Positions 13,213 through 26,800 of a stretch of 64,000 nucleotides of DNA are shown here, one piece after another (position 1 is the stretch's first letter; every line of letters starts with the position of its first letter). Where the stretch lies: NCBI GenBank assembly GCA_036346375.1, contig CM070518.1:1178001-1242000 (forward strand). The letters are read 5' to 3'. A program made the translations under genes and the position numbers. Origin of the DNA: Guadua angustifolia (taxonomy: Eukaryota; Streptophyta; Magnoliopsida; Poales; Poaceae). The notes under the pieces were generated by a model, which did no database searches, was not told where the DNA came from, and saw nothing but the letters and a program-made list of their open reading frames with translations.

Positions 13213-14871
13213 TGAAGGATCGAGATGGCGAACAGAGGGTGGATGAATGGTCGCAAACAAATTTTCCCCAAAATACTCCAAATCAAACCTCGACAAGATC
13301 GCTCAAAGGAAATCGTGAAAAACCCGAAAACCTAGACAACTATGTGTACCCCTAACTTGCATGGATAAGTACCATCAAATATGTGGGGATTTTTGAGTCA
13401 CAATTCTGGTTATCTAGTGTCCAAAAATGAGAAGGAATCAATTCAACTCTTGCTTTTAGAAAGGAGATCAATTCAAATTACAAAAGCTACTTTCAGAAAA
13501 GCAAAAGCAGAATTTCCAGAAGCTGTCCTCAATTTGAACAGGTGGTTGGTGGGCTTCTGCAGCTCAAGAAATTTTGAGAATTTTTCTACCTATGAGAAGA
13601 AGAGTCATGAATAACTACACCAAATTGCAACTCAAAAAACCATCCATAAAAAACATGAAAAATCTAAGAACACAGATAGTTAGGAACTTCGAGCAGAAAG
13701 TTTGGGGCTCGGTTTTCACCTCATGGCTCCCAAACAGTGCAACAAGTGGACTTCAAAAATTTTCTACAGATGGATATGAGAGTTCCGCACCTTCTACAAT
13801 AAGAATCACTCAAAAATTATTTTTATATATTTTTCTAAAAATCAAATACCAAATACTGCACAAAGAACAAGTTCTGGACAGAGTTGGAACTTGAAAGAAA
13901 AGATGATCTCTACTCAATCCAAGAGTGCAAAATAGATGTAAAACCATATGAACACACTCAAAACATCCAAGATCAGCATTTAGAAGGAGGGGAGGCAAAT
14001 CCAAATTGCATGAATGTAAATTGCGGGAAAGTTAATGCGTAAAGTAAATGCTGAATTTAAATTGCGTAAAGTAAAGACATAATGTAAATGTGGAATTTAA
14101 ATTCACAATAATGTAAAGAAATTTTTTGTATTTCTGGTGGGAAGGTTTACAAAGCCTCACTTCATGTGGGCAAAGCTCAAAGAAGCAACTCAAACCTTCA
14201 AGTGAGGAAGGGCACCCCTCCCCCTCTATTTATACTACTCTTGGGCCACCTACCACCCTTGGATGAATCCCTCAACCCTAGAGCACTCATCCAAGGGCTA
14301 GGATTAACCCACTTATACAGCCATGCAAGGGCTAACCCAAAACCCACACACATACCAGGTTTTCTTGCACGGTTTTTAAAGCATACTACCTAGACCCGCT
14401 AACCTATCAACTAGACCGCAATCCGACGGCCCTCATTGATCCACACGGCATCTAGCTAGCATTATCTCCTTTCCTTGTCTTCTTAACTTGCCCGGACTTC
14501 GTCTCCGATCATCTTCCGGCAATCTCCCGACCGTCTGGACCTCCGACGCTCCTCGCCTAGTCCCGGTCATCCTCCGCCTCACCATGACCTAGCACCGTCG
14601 CCCTGCAACCATCAAAGACAAGGAAAAACCTTTCACATAGCAATGCCCACAAAGATATTCAATGATTATCCCAAAATCATTAATCGATCATAATTGCTCT
14701 CAATGGTCCGGTGCTACTGCCCCTAGGCCGGTAGCACTAGGAGAAGCAACCAACACTCAAATTGCTTCAAATCCAATTCACTTCAAATCAAACTCAATTT
14801 CAAATCAAACCAAGCTCAAAACTCATCAATTACTCATCACACACAAGGATAGACCTCCACATGGTCTTTCA
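13213..14871 (-). repeat. 5' LTR of the SIRE-like copia element
   Basis: Read on the minus strand the LTR starts TGAAAGACC (14871 downward) and ends ATCCTTCA (13213), giving the TG...CA ends of an LTR. It lies 2 bp from a tRNA-Met-type primer-binding site. Length is about 1659 bp. The partner LTR is outside the window, so the end at 14871 rests on the TG/CA ends and the inverted-repeat match TGAARGA/TCYTTCA. Confidence 0.7.
14226..14234 (-). promoter_or_regulatory. TATA box in the copia 5' LTR
   Basis: The minus strand reads TATAAATAG, a good plant TATA box, about 640 bp inside the LTR and upstream of gag in element orientation. It probably marks the U3/R boundary of the LTR promoter. Function is inferred. 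Confidence 0.5.
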
Positions 14872-16950
14872 GGATCATGTGATTAATTTTGTCTCTTATT
14901 AATGTATTCTACCTTGAGACAATGTGATTATGATTAATTAAATGCTTCATGACTATATAATGACCAATGTCTTTTATGGGTCATGTGACATTTAATTAAT
15001 TCTCATATTAATTAAGTTATTGAGTCTTTTCAAGCATTTATATGATAAAGACTACATTATAATTAAGATATCTCTAATTAAGATGGAACCAACGAGAAGT
15101 CTTAGTTAGAGATTTAATGAAGTTTTGGGATTATGTTGTGGCCATAATTGCATTCTGACCAAAGTTGTTTGCAATTGTGTACCATTTCCATAGATTAAGT
15201 TCTTTTTCATTATGTACCCAAAGGTGATACATTTTGGAACTGTAGTCATGTTTTGGGATTATGTTGTAACACACGGTTATATTCTGACCAAAGTTGATTA
15301 TAATCATGTGCTATTCCCATAGCTTCTCTAATCAAAATTGGACCAACGAGAAGATTTGGTTAGAGATTTCATGTTGATTTGAGAATTATATTTTATGGCT
15401 CATGGTTACATACTGATCAACATTGTGTGTGATCAATTGCCATCTCCATTAGTGAATGCAATTATTCTTCATTTTCTGCAAAAAAAAAGTGATGCGAAGA
15501 TGGACTGTTGATTCTTTCCTCATATTAAGTTCTTCGTTTTACCCAATGGTGAAGCGAATTAGAATTGTTAAGCTTTGTCATTAGCATGTTATTAACCTGA
15601 TCAGCGTAGGGTCAATTTCATGGCAGACAACCATTCACTTTTTTTTTTGGATATTAAAGTAATGATCAATGTTATATCCCTATTATCAATTCAGCCATAA
15701 GTTTTTCGGCTGTTTCGAGTACCCTAATAAGAAATAGAGTAATTTATTAGCATATTATTCTTGAGGTTATTGATTATGCACACAGATATAATATTGATGA
15801 TTAGCTCCTATTAGAAGAAGCATCTAATAACTTAGATATTGACAAGAATTCTATATTCTGATAACTAGTGAGAGCAATTTAAGCAAATGTGCCTTTTTTA
15901 TCATAAAATTTAGGATCTGGGGGAGCAATTCTCCAGTTAAATTATGGCTATCTAGCAATAATGGAAAAGCATTATGAAGCTCCTCAAAAGTTCTTGCCAG
16001 TATACTGATCATAAGAGTGATCAAAGTCAATGAACTAGGACATAATAAAAAAAAATAGAGCCTTTCTAATTCACTTCATTACGTCATTCATAAATAATAT
16101 AACAACAATAATGAAGAATGAGAAGTGAACTATGATTGTGCCTACAAATGTGTGCATTCATAAAGAAATTTAGCTAAATACTAAGTTAGAAGACTGCATT
16201 TATGCTGCCAACATTATCTCAAGACTACGAAAGTTTTAAAGTGAAGCCTTAGAGAATGAATAGGAGGTTAATGTTGAAGCTGTTGGAAATTTTCCATCAG
16301 TACTAAGTTATGTTTTCACCTTCCATCCTAATAATGTAATTTATATTCCTATTATAAAGAGGTAATTTGCTTACACTTTTATAAAATATTTGGGGAGTAT
16401 TAAGTATATTGCTAACTCTATTAGCTTCACCAAAAGTAAAATATTTATGAGAGTTCATCGAAATTGTGATATTGACGCTTGTACCACATTTCAAGGGGGA
16501 GAATGGAACGTCCCGTTAAGAAAAGAAAAGCTTCATTATGTGAGACATAAACCCCATAAACAAATTATTTACTCTATTAAAGTTACTCTCTTTGTCAATA
16601 ATTTTAATGAATGGAAGGATTAAAAATAATTATGTCAATACCTTACACTCTAAAAAAAATAAAAATAAAAAAATAAGATACTTATATATTTGGGATTGTC
16701 AAGTTTCCATCCAGACTAAAGGGTACCACTGTTTTTTAAACCACTGAGTTGATAAAAATGTTGATTCTAATGGGAACTCTGAGGCAAGGTAAACTATACT
16801 TGACACAATCGTGCTTATGTTCTAATGCCGATAGTGCCGAGAGAATAGCAATCTTTGTCTTCAAAAGTTCCACCTCCAGTTGATTCTGGAGTTTATGATA
16901 ATGCGAGCCTCACATAAAGATATCTTAAGTTTTAACCTTAAGACTAGTTG
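14872..16950. other. AT-rich decayed sequence, probably copia remnant
   Basis: There is no gene I can support. The stretch lies between the right end of the SIRE-like LTR and a recognisable plus-strand copia RT remnant, so it is probably the decayed 5' part of that second copia element. It contains diverged internal repeats at 15070-15460. Confidence 0.4.
15070..15460 (+). repeat. diverged internal tandem repeats
   Basis: Three degraded copies share TTTGGGATTATGTTGT, ATTCTGACCAAAGTTG and CCCATAG-like blocks. Two copies also share ACCAACGAGAAG followed by GTTAGAGATTT. Approximate units are 15070-15190, 15240-15320 and 15325-15455. The origin is unknown, possibly the leader of a copia element. 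Confidence 0.55.
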
Positions 16951-17700
16951 GAGTAAATTTAACCTCTTAGCTATTTATTTGGATTTAATTTATATAGACG
17001 ATGCCTTATTGACTATCAGCAATAGGGACATTAATGTTTAAGAACCAGATATTTCCTTTCTCTTTTGGTAATTAAAGTTTGTCTTGGTGATGTCTCTCAT
17101 GTTTTGACCATTAAGATTCACCAAGATAGGTCCAATATTAAGGGAGTTTACTCCAATTATTAAGGGCGACAGAAGTTTTTCTTATGTTCCGCTGTCATGA
17201 ACATTATGTATACTTAAGTTTGTATATGCCCTTATTTAACGTTTGTAACCAGGATACTTGACAAATATTAATCCAGAACTGGACCACTAGAAAACTACTA
17301 AAAATAACTTTGTATCATAGGCAAAGTGCTAATGATTACATGCCCACATATAAGAAGTCTGATAATCATAAAGTTGTGGATTATTCAGACACAGATTATG
17401 CAAGGTGTGTTGATATTAAGAAATCCACATCAAGTCAAATCTTCAACCTTGCAAAAAGAGCCATATTGTGGAATGGCTCTAGTCAATATATTAAGGCGTC
17501 ATTAATGATGCAAACAGACTTATGGCATGTCATAAGACTATTAGATAATAAGAAACCCACAATAGGCTGTTGTGGTTTAAGAATAAGAAAGATTATTTTT
17601 GGCTTAAGGTTCTATCCTGGAATCTATTATGTAAGAATGCAATTTTTGCTTCAAGTAACAACATGTCAAGTTGTGCTGCCAAACACATGACGTTGTGAAA
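16950..17700 (+). pseudogene. copia RT/RNase H remnant (Angela/RIRE1-like)
   Basis: Broken plus-strand frames preserve the order of copia RT and RNase H: a degraded polymerase region near 16970-17010, VLTIKIHQDRS near 17100, then DYMPTYKKSDNHKVVDYSD, DYARCVDIKKSTSSQIFNL and AILWNG (17325-17480). These match the LTYRRSDxLEVxGYSDxD and KSTSG signatures of Angela/RIRE1-type elements; the family assignment is from memory. Many stops are present. A 3' LTR follows at 18144. Confidence 0.7.
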
Positions 17701-18143
17701 GATATAATCCAGAATCGAATTATTGATGTTCAGCCTATAAGAATTGAGTATCATGTTTAATATATATAAGTTTATGTATCATATTTAGTTTAATGATTCT
17801 CTGTTAAAGGCTTGTCTCAAAATTAGTGTTGGCATAAGACTTATTGACAGCCTATACTTCTGGGACAAATTGAGATCTCAAAACTTCGATTCTGGTAATT
17901 ACAAAGTTTGTTTTCACTTTTAAAGTGCACATGATGACAAATGAAAACAAACTGCACAAAAGAACCATAAGAATAAAACCAACTCCCGTTAAGAAATAAT
18001 TAATTATCCTGTCGAGATAGAATGATGCACTATAGATTCTGGGGTTGCAGCGGTGATTAGATTAATCGCTGTAATACTTTATCTTGGTGTACTTTTCTAT
18101 TAAGTATGGACTTATGATATTAACCTTCGATCAAGTGGGAAAA

Positions 18144-18632
18144 TGTTAGTTGTAATCTTCAATTAAATAGAAAGTCCGAAAATTAAGGAAGATCCAAAAT
18201 TTCTGGGATTGACCCAGTTATGACGCACTCTGATTGGGAGCAACAAAGATTACTTTCTGGTTTTGGTCCCGATAACCAGCGCCACTTTAAAAGGAGGAGA
18301 CCGGCACTCAAGTGATTAATCTCTTAATCTTTGATCTTGAGTTTAGCCATCCACCGAAAATCCCTTCTGATCAAGGGTTTGGAGCAAGGTTACCGAAGGC
18401 CCTAACCATCGCCGTGAAGATCACGGTGCTCCTTTTCTTCTTCATTGCGCATCAGGCTAGCCGGGCATCTACATTGTCATTCTTCACCAACATCAACATC
18501 AACCGACAGATTAACCCTAATGGCTTCATCATCTTCACCGGGTCAGTGACTCATCTAAATTTTAATTCCGCATTACGCTTGGTGATCAAGTCTTAAGGCT
18601 AGTTCATGATTAGTTAAATCTTAAGTCTAACA
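18144..18632 (+). repeat. 3' LTR of the second copia element
   Basis: The 489-bp block starts TGTTAG and ends CTAACA, a perfect 6-bp terminal inverted repeat. It is directly preceded by a polypurine tract (GATCAAGTGGGAAAA, about 18129-18143). The next 5 bases are TTAGG. I found no 5' partner in the window. Confidence 0.75.
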
Positions 18633-18640
18633 TTAGGCTT

Positions 18641-18652
<12 letters not shown>

Positions 18653-18690
<38 letters not shown>
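18653..18690. repeat. (TG)n microsatellite
   Basis: Nineteen TG dinucleotides in a row follow a short AT repeat, between two copia remnants. Confidence 0.97.
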
Positions 18691-18691
<1 letters not shown>

Positions 18692-18729
18692 AGACAACAC
18701 ATAGCTTTGAGAATAAAAAGACCATTGGA

Positions 18730-19774
18730 AAGGTGTGTATGCTTAAAATATAGCTATATGGCCTAAAGTAGTCTCCACAAGCATGGTTTGACAGATTCAG
18801 ATGTACAGTTTGTGATATAGACTATTCATAGTGAAATAGGGATTATACGGTGTTTTACAAGCATAGACGATCACATATCACCATACTAGTGGTCTATGTT
18901 GATGACATTATGATAACCAGAGATGATAGTGAAGAAATTCCAGGATCTTTGACCTCTTCGATACTTCCTTGAAATTGAGATCTCTCGGTGTCTTTATTTG
19001 TTAGCAGAGACAAGTATGTTTAGGTGTCTCCATATTAATTCACCTATTGATAGGAACCATAATCTATGTACCGAGTCTAGTGGTGGAGTTGATAACGAGG
19101 TTTATCACAAACTGGTTGGGCGTCTCATCTATTTATGTCATACAAGACCTGATATTTCATATGCAATAGGTTTGGCAAGTCGATATATACATGATCCTAA
19201 AACGGGACATATGGAAGCTGTTTTTCGGATCCTACGACATTCGAAGAGGAGCCCTAGGAAAGGGCTTTGGTTCAAGAAGAGTAACACTTGAATGTGAAAG
19301 GATATTATGATGCTAATTGGGCGAGCAGTATATATGATGGAAGGTCTATATCTGGATATTACATTTTTATGGGTGGTAACTATGTGTCATGGAGGAGTAA
19401 GAAGCAGAGAGTTGTGGCTTGATCTACCGCAGAGGTAGAATATAAAGCAATGGTGTTAAGCTTAAGCGAGATGATCTAGATGTAGGGTCTATTATCCGAA
19501 CTTCGGGTGTTGAGGATAGGCCCTTTGGTATTACATTGTGATAATAAATCTATGATCAATATTGCTAACAATCTAGTACAACATGATCGTATCAAGTATG
19601 TTGAAATTGATAGGTTCTTTATCGAGAAAAAGCTAGATGACAAAATATTGAAGTATGTCAAATCTAGTGAACTATTGATAGATTGCCTCACTAAGCGGTT
19701 AGATCCTAGTTAGGGTCCTACAATATATAACAAGATGGACACGGTTGATATTTTTGGTCCACCTTGAGGGGGAG
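18730..19774 (+). pseudogene. third copia element: 3' pol remnant
   Basis: Plus-strand RT and RNase H are easily recognised. SPQAWFDRFR lies near 18780. ITILVVYVDDIMIT (YVDD intact) lies near 18890. LVGRLIYLCHTRPDISYAIG starts near 19115. WASSIYDGRSISGYY and VSWRSKKQRVVA lie in 19320-19420. LHCDNKSMINIANN and HDRIKYVEIDRFFIEKKLDD lie in 19540-19640, ending DCLTKRLDPS at 19712. In-frame stops (for example 19423 and around 19480-19490) and frameshifts disable it. Nothing of gag or integrase remains; the 5' side is truncated near the TG microsatellite. Confidence 0.85.
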
Positions 19775-19894
19775 TATTGGATAGAGTCCAAGATAAAGTT
19801 TGGTTGAATTAGAGTAAATTCGGAAGTTAGATATAGAGTTCAAATGTAATACATTTGAAATTTTCACTATACATAAAGGATGCAAGATCCAACA
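19775..19894 (+). repeat. short 3' LTR of the third copia element
   Basis: A polypurine tract (TTGAGGGGGAGT) ends at 19775. The following block of about 120 bp begins TATTGGAT, probably a mutated TGTTGGAT, and ends ATCCAACA, giving a near-perfect 8-bp inverted repeat. A very short LTR suits this copia type. The end is inferred from the inverted repeat only. Confidence 0.55.
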
Positions 19895-20840
19895 GGATAT
19901 ACAGAATTTTTCCAATGTACATCCACACAGAATGGTTTGGGAACGAGAAGACATACATTTCTTTTGGAACGGTGACAATCTAATAACCAATTACGTATGT
20001 GTACTAACCTACTCACCCAGCCCATAAAAGTGAGGGAAAATAAGCATTCCTATTTTACATTTTTCAAGCCACCAAACAAATGTCCAAACACCTGACCTTC
20101 CATTTCGTATTTACACTGAGGAATATCAAACAATTTCCTCTAGAGTTTACATTAGCTGTACAAGAAGGATACCATCCATGTCAACCATAAGATGGTCTGA
20201 TGACACACCCCTTCTTTTCTGTACAAGCGAAGTGGCAATATGGTCGAACTCTAGATGTCAAAAGAAGTTTTACTCTGGATTGTCTGTGGAACAAAAAAGT
20301 CAACAAGTGAAATGGTGTTAAAAGCCATTGTAGATGCAACTGTGATTGCTGATGTAAGCTGAAGTTCTATTGGTTCCTGAAAAGAAGTTGAAAAAAATGT
20401 TGGTTCCTGGAAACAAGACCGAAGTATTTATTCCCTACAGCCATTTGCTCAACAAATAAAGATCAAACTATTATTACACTATAGCTTCCAAGATATTTTC
20501 TGCATCATGTTCAGATGACAAAACATGTTGGATGCTTAATCTACAATTCTACATTAGGTGCTAGAACTCACAGCTGTCACAGTGTTCAACAGGTGAATAT
20601 GCATGTGGTGAAGAAATTTCAGTGTTCCTTCTATGTATATGCCTGTTCCACTTTCGGGTTTTAACTTAGCTTGTACATGAAAAAAGTATGTAGCTAAAAC
20701 TCACCAAACAAGTTAAACTTACATAGCAGTCCAGTCGGATCTGGATTTATCACCGCATAGCTCTGCTCCTCTTGCAGCACTTGTTCATCTCCAAATGGGT
20801 TTTCAGCAGAACCTGAATCAATGTTGAACAACTAAATCTC
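19895..20840 (-). other. 3' flank and 3' UTR of the histidine kinase gene
   Basis: No coding sequence is supported. The part next to the stop codon (TAG, 20843-20841) must contain the 3' UTR and polyadenylation site of the receptor gene. I cannot place the cleavage site. Confidence 0.4.
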
Positions 20841-23800
20841 CTATGACAATGGATCCGTTGCAACAGTCTCTAGGAAATGAGCAACGGCAGAGTAGAGTTG
20901 TTGTTCTTCAAATGGTTTTGACACATATCCATCCATTCCACTTTTCATACATCCTTCGAAAGTCGCTTGAATTACATCCGCTGTCATGGCTAATATTGGT
21001 ACATGCCAATGGGCCTTATTTCCATAACTCTCAACTGACACTTCACCTGCCTGGATCTTATCGTTGAATTTACTCTCTGCAGCACGGATTAATCTTGTAG
21101 CTTGAAACCTGCGATCAAAATAGACAACAGTGATCAAAATGCAAGTGCTTGTTATAATCCTAAGGATAAAGCATGTATAACCTTGCTTCAGAGAAATAAA
21201 AGATCAGAACACAAGCATGATGCTAGACTATTCTATGACCAAGCGACCAATTATGGAGATTATTTCCATAAGCCTTCTAAACATCACTAGCTTCCCGGTT
21301 ATATCATAATTCATCACTCTCCATGTATAAACTAGTGTTGTAGTTCCATTACTTGGGACATCACTAAAAGTAACCATAGCTAAGAAAAAACAAGATAACG
21401 TATTTCCATGTGAACCTATGTATAAGACATTCCAAGAGAGATTTCTGCACTAATAATCTGTTACTTGTTGAAGAGCTTATAATACACACAGAAGTACATA
21501 AGACATAACATAAAACATTTTCTGAAAAGGCATCAACACATGATATCTACAGAGGGAAAGGCAAATTACCCATCCATCTCAGGCATCTGAACATCCATAA
21601 AGCAAGCATCAAATTTATGAGGAGGTCGGAGTATATCTATTGCATCCTGTCCACTATCCACACAGGTAACTATTGCTCCATATTTCTTCAAAGCACCAGC
21701 TGCAACTTTACGATTGACAGCATTATCATCAACAACTAGAATGTGTTTGCCTGTTAGTACACTTCGAAGAACCAAAGAATGATCTCTAGTCTGCGGCCTT
21801 GTAACTCCAACCCCTAGTGCTTTACGAAGACAAGCCGCAATTGTACTAAGACGAAGGGGTTTTCTTATGTTATCAGCATATCCTGCCAACCTCGAACAAT
21901 CAAAGTCAGCAGGGCTTACTGAACTTGCCAAAAGAAAAAACTTTGGCATAGTTTGCCAAGACTTGAGTGTGCCCTTTAGTTGAAGATCTACAAGACGACG
22001 GAAAAATGCCAAACCTGAACCCTCACCCCAAGCTTCTTTGTCAACAAGCACCATGTTCAGATTGTATTTGCTGTTCAAAAACAAGACAGCATCAACAAAT
22101 AAGCCAGAAACAGTGTCAAGAAAATGAAAAACATAACATAAACATTGACTCATGAAGCAATAATTATGACGGCTTATCTCGAGATCTAACATTAAAGTCA
22201 AGTCAACATTTGCCCCTGACCAATGTGGCATCACTGATAGCCAGAACTTAAGGACTTAACAGTCTCATTGATTGTCAAATTGCCTTATTTCAGGTTCTAA
22301 CTAATGAAAAGTTCACTCTGCTAGTCTTTTTTCCCTCTCTTGATAAGGAAATAGTCTTTCTTTATCTGGAAGTCAGTAGAGAAAACATCCTAGCACCCAT
22401 CCAACTCACAAAGTTATACTACCGCCATGAGGTAAAATAATTTATGAAGGTTACATTCATTTGAATGAATCACAAGATACAGAAGTAAATCAAACTTAGC
22501 AAAGCATGATACATGAAAGGAAATAAACCTTGAGTTGCAGGCTTCCAGCAAAGCAGAAAGTGCAGATTCAGAGGTAGCAGCAAGATTACATTGTATACCA
22601 AGTCTCCGCAGATGGTAGATGGTAATCTCAGCACGGGCACATCTTCCATCAATAATAAGTGCTCTCATTCCTTGAAATTCTGATGGAGTGGGTTCAGAAT
22701 AATACCTTTTAATATCGCCTGGAGTTTTTCTATTTTCCCTGAAAATGGCAGTAAAATAAAATGTACTGCCAACTCCTGGTTTACTCACAAATCCTATTGC
22801 CCCTCCCATCAATTCAACCAAACGTTTCGTAATACTTAAGCCAATTCCAGTTCCACCATATGTCCGTGAGGTAGAACTATCAGCTTGCATGAAAGGTGTA
22901 AAAATGCGAGCCTGAGCATCTTCAGATATTCCTATGCCGGTGTCTTCAACTGTGATCAGTAAGTTCACTGTATCTACCACATCTCCTGAATATTTGGACA
23001 TCCTAAAACTTTCCAAAGATTTCCAGTTATCTGCTACTTCCAGTCCACTTAGAGTGTTATATGACATGGTATTGTTGGAATTCTCTGTAATTTCTCTGTT
23101 TCGAGCAGAAACTTCATCAAAGACATTCCTTGTCCTCTTCAGCTCCACAACCAAATGCACTTGAATGAAGATATGGCCCCGATCCGTAAACTGTATTTAC
23201 ACGGCAGCCATATTAAAATGGAGAAAAATGAGATCAGTCCTAGCTTGCACAAAACAAGACTGTATTTTCTTTTTTCTAACCAAAGCAACTGTTTTATTTG
23301 TGATCTATGTAAGGAAAGCCTATTTTAGCTTGCACGTAGACAAATATGGAATCAGCTTAAGCATGAGACAGCATCATAGTTGATCCTACTGCAGTAATTT
23401 GTGAGTGGTCACAGTATATGGATGCAAGCGAATTCTCCAGGTATAAAACAATATTAAAGCTTTAACAAATGATCACCAAAAAATTCCTGGAGGACTATAA
23501 TTATCACCAAAAATCCAAAAGTTCTCCAGAGTGCAGATAGTGGTATTATGTCTACATAGTTGTCTCTTGTCAATAAGAAGAAACATGGTAGCAAATCAAA
23601 ACTAACCTTCATGGAATTCCCTACAAGATTTGTAATGATTTGCCGAAACCGCCACAGGTCCCCAATCAGAACATCTGGAACTTGATCAGATACAAGTACT
23701 GCCAACTACCCTCACAAAAATATCATATTATTTTAGGTCCCAATGACCGACTGCATTTAAAATTATCTTTGCAATGAATATAGATTAGGTCTCACCTCTA

Positions 23801-26800
23801 TGCCTTTAGCCTGTGATTTCTCAGAGAACATAGATACCACATTATCAAGAATATCACGGACATCAAATGGCACTGCCTCCAACTCAATCCTTCCTGACTC
23901 GATCTTAGCCAGATCAAGGACTTCATTTATTAAGTTTATCAATGCCTTTCCGCTTTCTTGAGCTGTAACAACAAAATCCTGCTGGGTTGTATCAAGTTCA
24001 GTGTCCATCAGCATCTGCAACATACCTGATTCAGGAAGAAAGCTACTTTCAAAACTCATTTAACATTTTTTTTTTGCAAATAATGCAAATGCAACTAAAT
24101 ATAGTAGGATTTATAAACAAAAAAGAAACCTCATAAGGACAAACCTAGTACACCATTCATTGGAGTTCTAATCTCGTGGGAAACAGTTGCTAGAAACTGC
24201 AAGGCAAAGCAAACTCTTCTTAGCAAACAAGGAGAACAAGAACAGGAAGGAAGTAGCACACAGGAGATAACAAACTGAAGTAACGGTCAATGACACTGCT
24301 AGATGTGGAAGAAACCTGTGACTTTGCAACATCCGCAGCCTCAGCTTGTCCTTTGAGTTCTCTCATTTGTATGAAATTATCTTCTGCCTTTCCAAGAGAG
24401 TTAAGAGTAGCATAAATAATATATCCAACAAGCAACACAATTATAGCCACCGCTAATGATATTGTTATTGCAGACCATGGCAAAGGGGGTTCATGTTTGA
24501 ATCTGAAATTAAAATGTGAAAATGGAATCACTGAGGACATTTTTTTAAGTAAAAAAATATATTGTATGAATTCCATGCACAATAAGATTAGTACCTGCAA
24601 TGCATTTCATGTTTGCGTGTTGGGTCTCCAAAATCTATACTACTTATATGCAGATCGCCAGAAGCAGTAACATCAGAATCATACATTTTAATAGGAGAAG
24701 TATGATTTGTGGTGTCATATAACTTAACGACTATCTTTTGTTTGCTAGCAAGTTGTTCCAGGAGCCTCTCCACCAGAGACGGAACATCAAATGAGGAACC
24801 AAGATAACTGTCAAGTTTCAACAACAATACGGTTAATTCTCCCAAAGAAAAGGGTATGAAAAAAAATAAATGTATGTCTATAGTTCAGCTCGAAACTTTG
24901 GAAAAAGGTATTACCCCAATGTAGCTTCAATGCGCTCCTCTGGTGTTGCATTTGGAGGAAGATTATATTTATACACGGTGAATGTAAGCACCACACCAAG
25001 GTGTTTAGATTTTAGAAGCTTAAAAGGGGACGTTAGAGCCCCTTTACCTGTTTCCCGGGATCGCAATATATTATCACGATCTTCCTGAAAATAAGGTTGT
25101 GGTGTTAGGAAACAAGTCACGGCTTGATAATTAATTCAGACAGAGCTATGGACCAACATTATTTACTGAGCTAGTATATCTGAGACAGAATCTACTTCAG
25201 GTCCATAAATAAATTGTACAAATGGAAAAACAAAATGATGACATCCTGCATAGACTATTAATTAATAAAGGTTGCAACATGCCTATGGAACCCAGTATGT
25301 ATGTTTGATCTGATTTTCCAGACAGAACATTCAATAGGACACTAAACAATACCCCCATCCAATCGTCCTATTTTCTTGAAAAAAGATTACATCTTGATGT
25401 ACCAATTTCAAAATAAAAAAGGAAAGGATTAATAAAATTTATTTTTAAGAACTTGAAAATTAGCAAGCTTATCCACTTCATAACAATATTCACAGTGGGA
25501 CTAAGTCAAACAAGAAAATTGCAGAAAAGGCTTCCAAATCTATGAACTCACCTTCCCAGACATCATATCTACTGATATAATGTGCTTTACAGTTTCCTGG
25601 GAGAAAATAACAGGTGCATACTCATCTTGCACTGGTGAAGGTTCAAGCTTTTCAGGATTATAGTCATGAACAAGAGACTGATCTTCAGCTTCCATCTTTT
25701 TAATCTTCCACCCATGTTGAAGCTCAAACTTCTCCCTTTCACTGTGCAGTACCTTCAATGCATAGGCAACACCGCTCATCAATGGCCTTTCAAATGTTGT
25801 TCTTGCTGTGAAATCCTCAAATGTTTTCTGTCAAGAATAGTAAAAGTTTATGATCTTGACAAAGAGTACAGTTCCAATAGTAGGATGGAAAATAACATAA
25901 TATCATTCCTAAGAACAACAGCAATCTTTGCGAAATAGTGTACTCTCCCCAATTTCAATTATAATAGTGTTTTTTTTCTGTCTTTCAGGTGTAAACAGTT
26001 GAATATGCTGCTTGGAAGGTAGAAATTATTAATGAAGTGATAAGGTTCTATTTGTTGCTTAGCACTCATCAAATGAAAGCTGTTATGTTCAATCTTCAAA
26101 TTAGTGTTGCGATGTTGCTTAGCACTTTATCAAATGCAAGCTTTTATGTTTAATCTTCAAATTAGGGTTTTCTAAGAAATTCAACATACTGGTGGGACTG
26201 CTTGCAATGTCGGCAATGGAATCGATTCTTTCCCAAACAGGGGCAAGAATGTACATTGTAATTTCCTATAGGGCATGCAGTATAATGAGAAGATGATTTA
26301 TATATGACTTCAGCCAAGTACTAACACAGAAGTTCTGAGCTAATATTTAACCTCAGAAGATAAATCAGACTTAACAACTATTCTGGAAGCTTGTGTGATA
26401 CGGTAGAGAACACATTAGCACTAAGCAGGGGCTGAACCAACACACAACTCAGCCCAATAAAAAATTTTATCTGGCCCCTTTTGAACTCTAGTATTTAGCA
26501 CTTACTATATGGCACCAATATTGAAACTTTTTGCAAGGAATATTGAAATTTTGTTTATTCACCCCTGGTATTAAGAAGCCAATTAGACCTGGAAGAAATG
26601 TACCTGATCAATAGCAGAAGGATTCTTCCCATGGTGAAAAGTTGAGACTAAAATTGCCAAAGCATGCACGTGGTTCATGCTTACATTAAACTGATCCTGT
26701 AGCATCCTAGCTCTCTCATCACACATGTTAGCAAGATTCTCAATTCTCCTAGCAACAACATCTGCATACATGCTTGAAAATATCCATATAGAGCTACAAA

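Larger units (their letters stand above)
1..14871 (-). mobile_element. Ty1-copia retrotransposon, SIRE/Maximus-like, 3' LTR outside window
   Basis: A long copia element is read on the minus strand in the order 5' LTR (13213-14871), primer-binding site, gag, protease, integrase, RT and RNase H. The LTR of about 1.66 kb and a long gag with a cysteine-rich coiled coil are usual for the SIRE/Maximus lineage; that lineage call is inference. The coding region has many frameshifts and stops, so the copy is dead. A CACTA element (6266-13027) interrupts gag. No 3' LTR is seen in bases 1-250, so the element runs off the left edge and its target-site duplication cannot be checked; the right flank begins GGATC at 14872. 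About 8.1 kb of this element lies inside the window once the CACTA insertion is removed. Confidence 0.85.

Noticed and set aside
15070..15460. Repeats considered as a CRISPR-like array
   Set aside because: Units are long, diverged and irregularly spaced, and the genome is plant nuclear DNA.
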